A DNA stretch of 15,685 bases from Campylobacterales bacterium (GTDB lineage Bacteria; Campylobacterota; Campylobacteria; Campylobacterales; QNZT01): NCBI GenBank assembly GCA_015662615.1, contig DQTU01000176.1:1-15685 (forward strand). Direction: 5' to 3'. The notes under the pieces are model-generated. The model saw nothing but the letters and a program-made list of their open reading frames with translations. It did no database searches and was not told where the DNA came from. Positions 5,831 to 12,369 of this stretch are shown piece by piece. The position numbers and the translations under genes are program-made. Numbering within the stretch: position 1 is the stretch's first letter; every line of letters starts with the position of its first letter.

Positions 5831-7698
5831 GCGTAATCTTCTTTAAACTGGTAGGTAAAGCTTGTTAAGTTTTCATCAGATTTTAGTTCGATTTTGATAT
5901 TTTCTTCTTTGCAAATTTGTTTTACTAAACTTAGCCCAAGACCTAATCCTGACTTTGTTTCTGCTTCACGATAGTAAGCTTCAAAAACTTTTTCTCTGTT
6001 TTGTATATGTGTAGACTTACTTGAAACTTTAAAAAGATAATCTTCTAAAACTATCGTAATAGGTTCATTTTCATGTGTGTATTTGATAGCATTTGTTAAA
6101 TTGTTGTCGATGATTCGTTGTAGTTTTGTCTCATTGATATAAAGTGTTATATCGTTTTTGTTTGTGGTAAAGATAAAAGAGAGCTTGGATTGAATGGCGA
6201 GTGGATTAAAAAAATCGATTCGACTTTGTATAAAATGAGATAGATTTATCCTCTGTTTGAAATCCTTAATTTGGTCTTTTCTCATAAGATAGCTGAGGTT
6301 ATCAGAGATATTAAAAAGATTTTTAGTGGCTGCTTCGATGTTGGAGAGGTATTCACTTTTTCCATGGTTCATCTCAAAAAGTTCTATGTTGCTTATGATG
6401 ACAGAGATGGGCGTGTTTGTCTCATGTATGGCATGTCGGATAAAGAGTTTTTGAGACTCTAGTAAGTTTTGAACTTTTTTGGCTTCATTGGCGTAATCAC
6501 TAGTGGATTGGTTTATAAGATGTGTTAATGCTTGGATAGTGGTTGCATAGTCGTTGTGTTCACGAGATAGTTTAGATGTTTGGTGTGTTAGCTCTTTAAG
6601 CTCGGAGGCTTCTGAGAGTGCGACAACGGTTAAGGATTGGTTTAAGAGTTCATTTTGTTCATCTTTATGAAAAAACTCTCCATAGGTAAAAAAACCAACT
6701 GTTGTAGCACTCATGGCAAAGGGTTTTATCTCCATTTGGATAAATCTTGGCATGTAGCGTCGTCTTGCCATGCATGAGTAGATAAAAAAGCTTTCGACAG
6801 AGTATTTGTAGATATGTTCAAGTGAGCTTAGCGACTCTTTTAAGATAAGTTCAGCATTTCCAAATCCTAATTTTACTTTGTCCCCACATGCAAGGTTCCC
6901 TGCAAAATTTAGTGAATTATCCTCATTTTTTGAAAGGACTGCCCGCGCAATCTGATAACCATTTTTTTCGACGATGAGTGGAAATTCTATGCCTGTTGCT
7001 GGTAATTTATCTACGACATCTTGACCTAAATATTTTGCATAAAAATCAACAGCACTCATGCCATCGATAGTATAAACTCTATTGTTCTTAACTTTTTCAA
7101 TGGTATGCTCTAAACCTATCGTTTGCCAATTAAAACTAAATTCATTTTTGACATGTAAACTATCTGAATTGAGAGATACTCCAACAGCACCACTTTGTAG
7201 TATGTTTGCACCTTCTCCGATATAAGTTTGTATAAAACGACCATTATCTCCTGCCATGCCTCCTGCTATGACAACATGCGGAGCAATACTTTGAATTCCT
7301 TTTAAAAACTCTTCGCCGTTTGAGGTTGTACCATCCGTAAAAAGAATAAAAAGTTTTGTATTTTTAGTGATGAGGTTTTTTGCAAGATGCACGCCATTTT
7401 GAAAACTATCATCCGTATCTGCATAGGCACTTTTGATAGAGGTATGTTTAAAAATAGAGATAGAGATAATAATCTCTTCAACAGATATCTCTTGATTATT
7501 TATCTCCCCATCAGTTGTAGTTGCGATACATTTTGCTTGGGGAAGTTCACATGTTAATTTATCCAAGATATCTGTAATGGTTGCTTTATCGCCACCACAA
7601 AATATTTGGATAAGGATATTTTGTTTAGATTTGTATTTTTGGAAGTTTATAAGATGATTTAGAGGTTGGTTGTCAAGCTTAAAAGTCTCAGTTGTCAT
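5827..7698 (-). CDS. Soluble FIST-domain sensor histidine kinase
   Basis: The protein has 623 residues counted from the ATG at 7698; a TTG at 7710 would add four. No membrane segment is seen, so it senses in the cytoplasm. Order: FIST N domain (about 25-215, with VIAGGMAGDNGRF and SGAVGVSL), FIST C domain (about 216-350, with FIYSCMARRRYM), a predicted coiled coil (about 365-415), a HisKA region with phosphoacceptor His425 (HETNTPISVI), and the ATPase domain with N-box (NNLTNAIKYT, Asn536) and G2 box (SGLGLGLSLVKQIC). FIST domains are thought to bind small ligands such as amino acids. The G1 box, normally DxGxG, reads KVSSKSTHI, so its aspartate is missing; I recall similar NKS-type versions in other Campylobacterota kinases, so activity is likely retained. 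It is co-translated with the response regulator. Confidence 0.9.
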   Translation of the reverse strand: MTTETFKLDNQPLNHLINFQKYKSKQNILIQIFCGGDKATITDILDKLTCELPQAKCIATTTDGEINNQEISVEEIIISISIFKHTSIKSAYADTDDSFQNGVHLAKNLITKNTKLFILFTDGTTSNGEEFLKGIQSIAPHVVIAGGMAGDNGRFIQTYIGEGANILQSGAVGVSLNSDSLHVKNEFSFNWQTIGLEHTIEKVKNNRVYTIDGMSAVDFYAKYLGQDVVDKLPATGIEFPLIVEKNGYQIARAVLSKNEDNSLNFAGNLACGDKVKLGFGNAELILKESLSSLEHIYKYSVESFFIYSCMARRRYMPRFIQMEIKPFAMSATTVGFFTYGEFFHKDEQNELLNQSLTVVALSEASELKELTHQTSKLSREHNDYATTIQALTHLINQSTSDYANEAKKVQNLLESQKLFIRHAIHETNTPISVIISNIELFEMNHGKSEYLSNIEAATKNLFNISDNLSYLMRKDQIKDFKQRINLSHFIQSRIDFFNPLAIQSKLSFIFTTNKNDITLYINETKLQRIIDNNLTNAIKYTHENEPITIVLEDYLFKVSSKSTHIQNREKVFEAYYREAETKSGLGLGLSLVKQICKEENIKIELKSDENLTSFTYQFKEDYA

Positions 7699-7805
7699 GT
7701 TTTTACCCAAAATTATTTTTATTTATTGACATTATGACATTTTTTATAGAAATATATAAAATAAGGAGTATAATAAGAATATTAAAAATTATATAAAGGT
7801 GTGAG
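7699..7805. promoter_or_regulatory. Divergent intergenic region between the kinase and ppk2 genes
   Basis: For ppk2 a -10 TATAAT lies at 7769-7774, predicting a start near 7781 and a 25-base leader with AAAGG at 7795-7799, 6 bases before the ATG. There is a TTGACA at 7726-7731, but it is too far from that box to act as its -35. A short direct repeat GACAT (7728-7732 and 7736-7740), within TTGACAT-T-ATGACAT, lies about 30-45 bp upstream of the kinase ATG and could be a regulator site. The kinase promoter itself cannot be placed with confidence. Confidence 0.45.
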
Positions 7806-8714
7806 ATGGAAGACCAAATTAAGAATACAAATCCTGAAACTATTATCGTTGACAACCAAGAGGTAGATCTTGACCTATTTATTGAAGCGTTTAAAGAGTT
7901 AAAAACTTCGCAGACGACAGAGAGTAAAGCAAAGATGAAATACCGACAAGAGCAAGAGTTAAAACCTTATCAAGCAGAGCTTATAAAACTGCAGAAACAT
8001 TTAGAAAATAACAATAAAAAAATGATTATCCTTTTTGAGGGGCGAGATGCTGCTGGAAAAGGTGGAACGATAAGACGAGTTACAAGATATATGAATGAAA
8101 AACATTATCGCATCGTGGCACTTGGAAAACCTACGGAAGAGCAAAAAACGCAATGGTTTTATCAAAAGTATATTAACCATTTTCCACGAGGTGGAGAGAT
8201 CGTTCTGTTTGACCGTTCTTGGTATAACAGAGCGATGGTTGAGTCTGTATTTGGTTTCTGTACGCAAAAAGAGTATGATGATTTTATGAGAGGTGTTAAA
8301 GGTTTTGAAAAAGATTTGGTGAGGCAAGGGACGATACTTGTGAAGCTTTACTTTTCTGTAACCAAAGAGGAGCAAAATCGTCGTTTTGAAAAAAGAAAAA
8401 CAGACCCTTTAAGACAATGGAAATTAAGTGAGATTGATGTTCAAGCCCAAGAGAAATGGGATGACTTCACAAACACAAAATATGAGATGCTAAAACAAAC
8501 CCATGGACACAAAACCCCATGGACAGTTTTACGCTCAGTTGATAAACACAAAGCTCGATTAGAAGCTATAAAAGTGATTTTAAATAGTGTAAATTATGAA
8601 GGAAGAAATGAAGAATTAGAGTATATAGCAGACCCTAAAGTTGTGATATCAGGTTCTCGTGAGATAGAAATTATGGAAGCACAACAGATAAAGAAAGGTA
8701 AGTTTATAGGTTAA
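7806..8714 (+). CDS. ppk2: Polyphosphate kinase 2 family protein
   Basis: This 302-residue cytoplasmic enzyme transfers phosphate between inorganic polyphosphate and nucleotides, normally making NTP from NDP. The P-loop kinase fold shows a Walker A GRDAAGKGG (residues 79-87), a Walker B EIVLFDRSWYNR (131-142, Asp136), and a lid-like basic segment RRFEKRKTDPLRQWKLSEID in the second half, all diagnostic of PPK2. The length of about 300 residues and single domain fit the class I group, which acts on nucleoside diphosphates; the class is inferred. The N-terminal 50 residues are charged and helical, as is usual. It has its own promoter and a good ribosome-binding site. Its 3' end overlaps the convergent toxin gene by 11 bp. 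Confidence 0.95.
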   Translation: MEDQIKNTNPETIIVDNQEVDLDLFIEAFKELKTSQTTESKAKMKYRQEQELKPYQAELIKLQKHLENNNKKMIILFEGRDAAGKGGTIRRVTRYMNEKHYRIVALGKPTEEQKTQWFYQKYINHFPRGGEIVLFDRSWYNRAMVESVFGFCTQKEYDDFMRGVKGFEKDLVRQGTILVKLYFSVTKEEQNRRFEKRKTDPLRQWKLSEIDVQAQEKWDDFTNTKYEMLKQTHGHKTPWTVLRSVDKHKARLEAIKVILNSVNYEGRNEELEYIADPKVVISGSREIEIMEAQQIKKGKFIG

Positions 8715-9072
8715 GTTTCAACCCCTCAATATACTTAAAATATTTTATATTGTAAGTGATAAGTTCGTAACGGTTTGTGATAGCTGTTGCGGCAATCAAG
8801 CTATCGGGGATATCTAGAGTATGGCTTTTAGCATAAGCTTGGATAAGCTTTGTAGCTTTGATAGATATCTCTTTGTTTAAATGTACGGTTTTAAATAAGG
8901 AGATGAATTTTTCAATTTTTTTAACTTCAGCCTTGTTAAGCGCCCCGTAGTATAGCTCCATAGCAGAAATCGAAGATATGAAAACTTTACCTGAAATATT
9001 TTCTATTTTCTCTATCGTATCTTGGTCTCCTTTTAGAATCTCTATCAGGATATTTGTATCTAAAAGTGTCAT
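8704..9072 (-). CDS. vapC: PIN-domain toxin, VapC-like
   Basis: This 122-residue PIN-fold ribonuclease is the likely toxin of a type II toxin-antitoxin pair. Acidic active-site residues are in place: Asp5 (LLDTNILIE), Glu39 (AMELYYG) and Asp90 (IPDSLIAATA), followed by the usual LITYNIKYF strand. VapC toxins cut specific RNAs using a bound divalent metal; the target cannot be predicted here. The chosen ATG at 9072 overlaps the antitoxin stop as ATGA, the usual coupling for such pairs; a TTG at 9078 is a weaker alternative. The gene ends inside the last codons of the convergent ppk2 gene. The domain call is firm, and the toxin role follows from the neighbour. Confidence 0.88.
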   Translation of the reverse strand: MTLLDTNILIEILKGDQDTIEKIENISGKVFISSISAMELYYGALNKAEVKKIEKFISLFKTVHLNKEISIKATKLIQAYAKSHTLDIPDSLIAATAITNRYELITYNIKYFKYIEGLKLNL

Positions 9073-9293
9073 TTCCAAGCATCTTTGCGAATACTTTCTT
9101 GTGTTATATCTTTATCTTTCCACATGCCTGAAAACTCTGAAAAATTTAACTGTTTGGGTTCTTCTTCTTCATCGTTCAAGTTCTTTTTAAGTGAGTCTCT
9201 TATATGTGCTGAAAGAGAGATGCCTAAACTGTTTGCTTTTTGTTTTAACTCTTCAAGCATGGTCTCTTCAAAATAGATTTGTGTTCTTTGCAT
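9069..9293 (-). CDS. Ribbon-helix-helix antitoxin of the PIN toxin
   Basis: This small protein has 74 residues from the ATG at 9293. The N-terminal part MQRTQIYFEETMLEELKQKA, followed by SLGISLSAHIRDSL, has the beta strand and two helices of a ribbon-helix-helix DNA-binding domain. The acidic, tryptophan-containing C-terminal tail (LNFSEFSGMWKDKD onward) would wrap the toxin. Such antitoxins usually repress their own promoter. The frame stays open upstream to an ATG at 9341 (90 residues), but those extra 16 codons coincide with a strong promoter, so the start is placed at 9293 or the adjacent ATG at 9296. AAAGGA, 6 bases before 9293, could serve as ribosome-binding site but overlaps the -10 box. 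The toxin gene overlaps its stop codon. Confidence 0.82.
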   Translation of the reverse strand: MQRTQIYFEETMLEELKQKANSLGISLSAHIRDSLKKNLNDEEEEPKQLNFSEFSGMWKDKDITQESIRKDAWK

Positions 9294-9302
9294 CATGAAT
9301 CC

Positions 9303-9331
9303 TTTATACATCATATTGTTTTTTATGTCAA
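9303..9331 (-). promoter_or_regulatory. Consensus-like promoter of the toxin-antitoxin pair
   Basis: On the minus strand a perfect -35 TTGACA (9331 to 9326) and a -10 TATAAA (9308 to 9303) are separated by exactly 17 bp. The predicted start is near 9296, at the first of two adjacent ATGs, so the antitoxin message may be leaderless. It is the only promoter in the window with a good -35 at ideal spacing. Confidence 0.6.
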
Positions 9332-9341
9332 ATTTCTTCAT

Positions 9342-9373
9342 GCTATTTTCATGCTATTTTTATTTTGTATCAT
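9342..9373 (+). promoter_or_regulatory. Aldehyde dehydrogenase promoter with two 11-bp direct repeats
   Basis: The repeats GCTATTTTCAT (9342-9352) and GCTATTTTTAT (9353-9363) are adjacent and end 4 bp before a -10-like TATCAT (9368-9373), predicting a start near 9380. The position replaces a -35 box, as for an activator of the OmpR/PhoB family. The same arrangement occurs at 11330-11361. A weak third copy may lie at 9331-9341 (7 of 11 matches). The gene's ribosome-binding site is AAAGGA ending at 9393. Confidence 0.65.
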
Positions 9374-9400
9374 GTTGTATTTTAAAAAAAGGATGATTAT

Positions 9401-10897
9401 ATGGCATATGCAAGACCAGAGTTCAAAGAGAAGTACGATAATTTTATCGGTGGGGAGTGGGTAGCACCAGTAGATGGAAAGTATTTTGAAAACTTCTCTC
9501 CAATTGACAATAAGCTCATTGCAAAAGTGGCACAATCAAATCGTAAAGATATCGATCTAGCAGTAGCAGCAGGGTATGAGGCATTTGAGAGTTGGGGTAA
9601 AACTTCAACGGCTGAGAGATCTGCAGTTCTAAATAAAATTGCAGATGCAATGGAAGCAAATTTAGAGAAACTAGCAATTGTAGAATCATGGGATAATGGT
9701 AAAGCGATTCGTGAAACAATAAATGCTGATTTACCTCTAGCGATTGACCATTTTCGTTATTTTGCATCGGTGATTCGTGCAGAATCTGGTTCTATTTCAG
9801 ACTTAGATGCAAATACTGTTTCTCAAGAAATTCATGAGCCGTTAGGCGTAGTTGGGCAAATCATTCCTTGGAATTTTCCTATTTTGATGGCAGCTTGGAA
9901 GATAGCTCCTGCTATTGCTGCTGGAAACTGTGTTATTCTAAAAGCTGCTGAACAGACTCCTGTTTCTATTATGGCTGTTATGGAGGCTATCCAGGAAGTT
10001 GTACCAAAAGGTGTTATAAATATAGTCAATGGCTTCGGTCCAGAAGCTGGTAAACCACTTGCAACTCATCCAGATATAAGAAAGATAGGATTTACGGGTG
10101 AAACTACAACAGGGCGACTCATCATGCAATATGCATCTGAAAATATCATCCCAGTTACACTCGAACTTGGTGGTAAATCTCCAAATATTTTCTTTGAAAG
10201 TGTGATGGATAAAGATGATGAATTTTTAGATAAAGCTATCGAGGGATTGGTGCTGTTTGCATTTAACCAAGGTGAAGTTTGTACTTGTCCATCGAGGGCT
10301 TTAATCCAAGAGAGTATCTATGATAAGTTTATGGAAAAATGCCTTGAGAGAATAGAAGCTATCAAGATGGGTGACCCAATGGAAGCAGATACTATGATGG
10401 GTGCTCAAGCTTCACAAGACCAGTATGAGAAAATTTTAAATTATATGGATATAGGAAAACAAGAGGGAGCAGAGCTTCTTTGTGGTGGAGAGAAATTTGA
10501 AAATCCTGCACATCCAGAGGGATTTTATATAAAACCAACAGTTTTTAAAGGTCACAATAAGATGCGAATTTTCCAAGAAGAGATTTTTGGACCAGTGCTT
10601 TCAGTTACAACCTTTAAAGATGAAGAGGAGGCTATGGAGATAGCAAATGATACGATTTATGGCTTGGGTTCAGGTGTCTGGTCAAGAGATGTTCATCAAG
10701 TTCAAAAGTTTGCCCGTGGTATCCAAGCGGGTCGTGTATGGGTAAATTGTTATCATCTATATCCTTCTCATGCGTCATTTGGTGGATATAAAAAATCAGG
10801 AATAGGGCGTGAAACTCATATGATGATGCTTAACAATTATAGACATACAAAAAATGTTCTTATCTCATACGATAAAAATAAATTGGGATTCTTTTAA
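9401..10897 (+). CDS. NAD-dependent aldehyde dehydrogenase (AldB/ExaC-like)
   Basis: This 498-residue cytoplasmic enzyme oxidises an aldehyde to the carboxylic acid. Active-site residues are visible: Asn158 (IPWNFP), Glu255 (LELGGKSP), nucleophile Cys294 in NQGEVCTCPSR, and Glu394 (EEIFGPV). Lys181 and Glu184 (ILKAAEQTP) form the cofactor site, and the glutamate favours NAD over NADP. The NQGEVCTCPSR active site with a second cysteine two residues on resembles E. coli AldB and Pseudomonas ExaC, which act on acetaldehyde and related short aldehydes; the substrate here is inferred only. Its stop overlaps the start of the DUF779 gene (TAATG), a pairing often seen for this ALDH group. The promoter shares its 11-bp repeats with the TRAP transport operon, suggesting co-regulation. 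Confidence 0.95.
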   Translation: MAYARPEFKEKYDNFIGGEWVAPVDGKYFENFSPIDNKLIAKVAQSNRKDIDLAVAAGYEAFESWGKTSTAERSAVLNKIADAMEANLEKLAIVESWDNGKAIRETINADLPLAIDHFRYFASVIRAESGSISDLDANTVSQEIHEPLGVVGQIIPWNFPILMAAWKIAPAIAAGNCVILKAAEQTPVSIMAVMEAIQEVVPKGVINIVNGFGPEAGKPLATHPDIRKIGFTGETTTGRLIMQYASENIIPVTLELGGKSPNIFFESVMDKDDEFLDKAIEGLVLFAFNQGEVCTCPSRALIQESIYDKFMEKCLERIEAIKMGDPMEADTMMGAQASQDQYEKILNYMDIGKQEGAELLCGGEKFENPAHPEGFYIKPTVFKGHNKMRIFQEEIFGPVLSVTTFKDEEEAMEIANDTIYGLGSGVWSRDVHQVQKFARGIQAGRVWVNCYHLYPSHASFGGYKKSGIGRETHMMMLNNYRHTKNVLISYDKNKLGFF

Positions 10898-11274
10898 TGG
10901 CTATTGAAAGAGTAAGCGTAACTGATAAAGCCAAAGAGGTGATAGATAAGATAAGAGCCGAACATGGAGAGCTTATCTTTCACCAAAGTGGTGGATGTTG
11001 TGACGGTTCAGCACCGATGTGTTTTGAAAAAGGCGATTTCATGCTAGGAAGTCGAGATCTTTTGATAGGAGAGATACACGGCTGTAATTTTTACATGGCA
11101 GAAGATCAGTTTGAGTATGCAAAACACACACATCTAACCATAGATATCACACAGGGGAGAGGTTCTAGCTTCTCTCTTGAGATACCTATGGGGCTCCGGT
11201 TTATTGCTATTTCTAGACTTTTTACAGATGAGGAAGAGAAAAATCTTGAGTCAATTGAGGGCTATTTCGGGTAA
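10897..11274 (+). CDS. DUF779 family protein, aldehyde dehydrogenase partner
   Basis: This 125-residue soluble protein matches the DUF779 family, whose genes commonly lie directly after aldehyde dehydrogenase genes; its biochemical function is not established. The conserved-looking core is FHQSGGCCDGSAPMCF (residues 28-43), followed by GEIHGCNFYM. His29, Cys34, Cys35, Cys42, His61 and Cys63 together could form a metal or redox site, but that is inference. No signal peptide or membrane segment is present. Translation is coupled to the dehydrogenase through a one-base stop/start overlap (TAATG), with no strong ribosome-binding site of its own. A role in protecting, maturing or regulating the dehydrogenase is plausible. 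Confidence 0.87.
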   Translation: MAIERVSVTDKAKEVIDKIRAEHGELIFHQSGGCCDGSAPMCFEKGDFMLGSRDLLIGEIHGCNFYMAEDQFEYAKHTHLTIDITQGRGSSFSLEIPMGLRFIAISRLFTDEEEKNLESIEGYFG

Positions 11275-11294
11275 AGCTTAACTATAAGCTTTAC
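11271..11294 (+). terminator. Hairpin at the end of the aldehyde dehydrogenase-DUF779 unit
   Basis: A perfect 10-bp stem, GTAAAGCTTA (11271-11280) with TAAGCTTTAC (11285-11294), closes a 4-base ACTA loop and overlaps the DUF779 stop codon. The stem is AT-rich and is followed by CTTCTAACTTAATC rather than a clean T run, so it may be a weak terminator or an mRNA 3'-end stabiliser. Confidence 0.5.
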
Positions 11295-11329
11295 TTCTAA
11301 CTTAATCTAATCTTCCAAGTTTTCTTTTT

Positions 11330-11361
11330 GCTATTTTCACGCTATTTTCACATAGTATAAT
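11330..11361 (+). promoter_or_regulatory. TRAP operon promoter with two identical 11-bp direct repeats
   Basis: Two identical copies of GCTATTTTCAC occupy 11330-11340 and 11341-11351, ending 4 bp before a perfect -10 TATAAT (11356-11361). The predicted start is near 11368. No -35 hexamer is seen, as expected for a promoter driven by a bound activator. The arrangement matches that upstream of the aldehyde dehydrogenase gene. Confidence 0.72.
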
Positions 11362-11367
11362 ACTTCC

Positions 11368-11384
11368 ATTACTTTTAAAGTAAT
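11368..11384. promoter_or_regulatory. Palindrome at the predicted transcription start of the TRAP operon
   Basis: ATTACTTTTAAAGTAAT has two perfect 8-bp arms (11368-11375, 11377-11384) around one central base. It begins at the predicted +1, so it could be an operator for a dimeric repressor, or a short 5' hairpin in the message. Confidence 0.45.
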
Positions 11385-11408
11385 AAAATTATTCTACGAG
11401 GAGATTTT

Positions 11409-12359
11409 ATGAAAAAAAATATTTTAGGTTTAGCAGTTATTGCTGCATTAAGTGTTCCAGCGTTTGCAACACAGTATATCACTATTGGTACAGGTGGAGT
11501 TACAGGTACTTACTATCCAACGGGTGGTGCGATTTGTCGTATGATGAATAAGCAGAGAAAAGTAACAGGTATTAGATGTTCCGTTGAGTCAACTGGTGGA
11601 TCTGTATATAATGTAAATACGATTAATGCAAATGAGCTTGATTTTGGTATCGCTCAAAGTGATACGGCATATCAAGCTTACAATGGAGAAGGAAAATTTG
11701 AAGGTAAGGCTGTTAAGGGTTTAAGATCTGTTTTAGCGATTTATCCTGAGCTTTTAGCTTTTGTTGTAACAAAAAAATCTGGTATCAAAAGTTTAGCTGA
11801 TGTAAAAGGTAAAAAGTTAAATGTGGATGTTCCAGGAAGTGGAACTCGTATGACTACAGATATCGTACTTGAAGCGTTTGGTATTAAACATTCTGACTTA
11901 GCATTGGCAAATGAGCTTAAATCTTCAGAGGGTCCAACGATGTTAAAAGATAATAAAATTGATGGTTACTTTGGTGTATTTGGTCACCCAACTGCAAATA
12001 TCAAAGATGCTTCAAACTCTGTTGATATAGATCTTGTTGCAATTGAAGGTAAAGAAATTGATGCTTTAGTTGCAAAACACTCTTACTATGCAAAAGGTAT
12101 CATCTCTGGGACTTTTTATAAAGGTGTTGAGCATGATACTCCAAGTATCGGTGTAAAAGCGGTTCTAGTTACAAAAGACACTATTGATGAGAAAATTGTT
12201 TATACATTAGCAAAAACTATTTTAGATAATTTTGATGCATTTAAAAAGCTTCATCCTGCTTATAAAACAATTACTAAAGAGTCATTGTTAGATGGTTTAG
12301 CAGTTCCTCAACATCCAGGTGCTATCAAAGCATTTAAAGAGGCTGGTCTTTTAAAGTAA
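11409..12359 (+). CDS. TAXI-family TRAP transporter substrate-binding protein
   Basis: This 316-residue periplasmic receptor captures the substrate for the TRAP permease encoded next. Residues 1-20 form a signal peptide (cut after VPAFA). The mature start TQYITIGTGGVTGTYYPTGGAICRMMN is the standard TAXI opening, followed by ESTGGSVYNVNTINANELDFGIAQSD and VDVPGSGTRMT, all typical of the ligand-binding fold. TAXI receptors are often associated with carboxylates such as glutamate or 2-oxoglutarate; the ligand here is not predictable. The ATG at 11409 is preceded by GAGGAG with 5-base spacing, a strong site fitting the high demand for a receptor. It heads the operon receptor-permease-porin, 10 bp before the permease gene. 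Confidence 0.95.
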   Translation: MKKNILGLAVIAALSVPAFATQYITIGTGGVTGTYYPTGGAICRMMNKQRKVTGIRCSVESTGGSVYNVNTINANELDFGIAQSDTAYQAYNGEGKFEGKAVKGLRSVLAIYPELLAFVVTKKSGIKSLADVKGKKLNVDVPGSGTRMTTDIVLEAFGIKHSDLALANELKSSEGPTMLKDNKIDGYFGVFGHPTANIKDASNSVDIDLVAIEGKEIDALVAKHSYYAKGIISGTFYKGVEHDTPSIGVKAVLVTKDTIDEKIVYTLAKTILDNFDAFKKLHPAYKTITKESLLDGLAVPQHPGAIKAFKEAGLLK

Positions 12360-12369
12360 AGGAAGCGTT

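Noticed and set aside
8001..8375. Minus-strand open frame of 124 codons inside ppk2
   Set aside because: It is antisense to a gene with intact Walker motifs, has no ribosome-binding site and shows no recognisable domain; a shadow of the real frame.
9297..9341. N-terminal 15-codon extension of the antitoxin (start at 9341)
   Set aside because: These codons coincide with a TTGACA-17-TATAAA promoter, and the ribbon-helix-helix strand begins only at the later ATG.
9342..9363. 11-bp repeats as a CRISPR or transposon-related repeat
   Set aside because: There are only two adjacent copies without spacers, and fixed spacing to a -10 box at two promoters points to regulation.
11271..11294. Hairpin after DUF779 as a firm rho-independent terminator
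   Set aside because: The stem is strong but AT-rich and lacks a T run after it, so it is listed only with moderate confidence.
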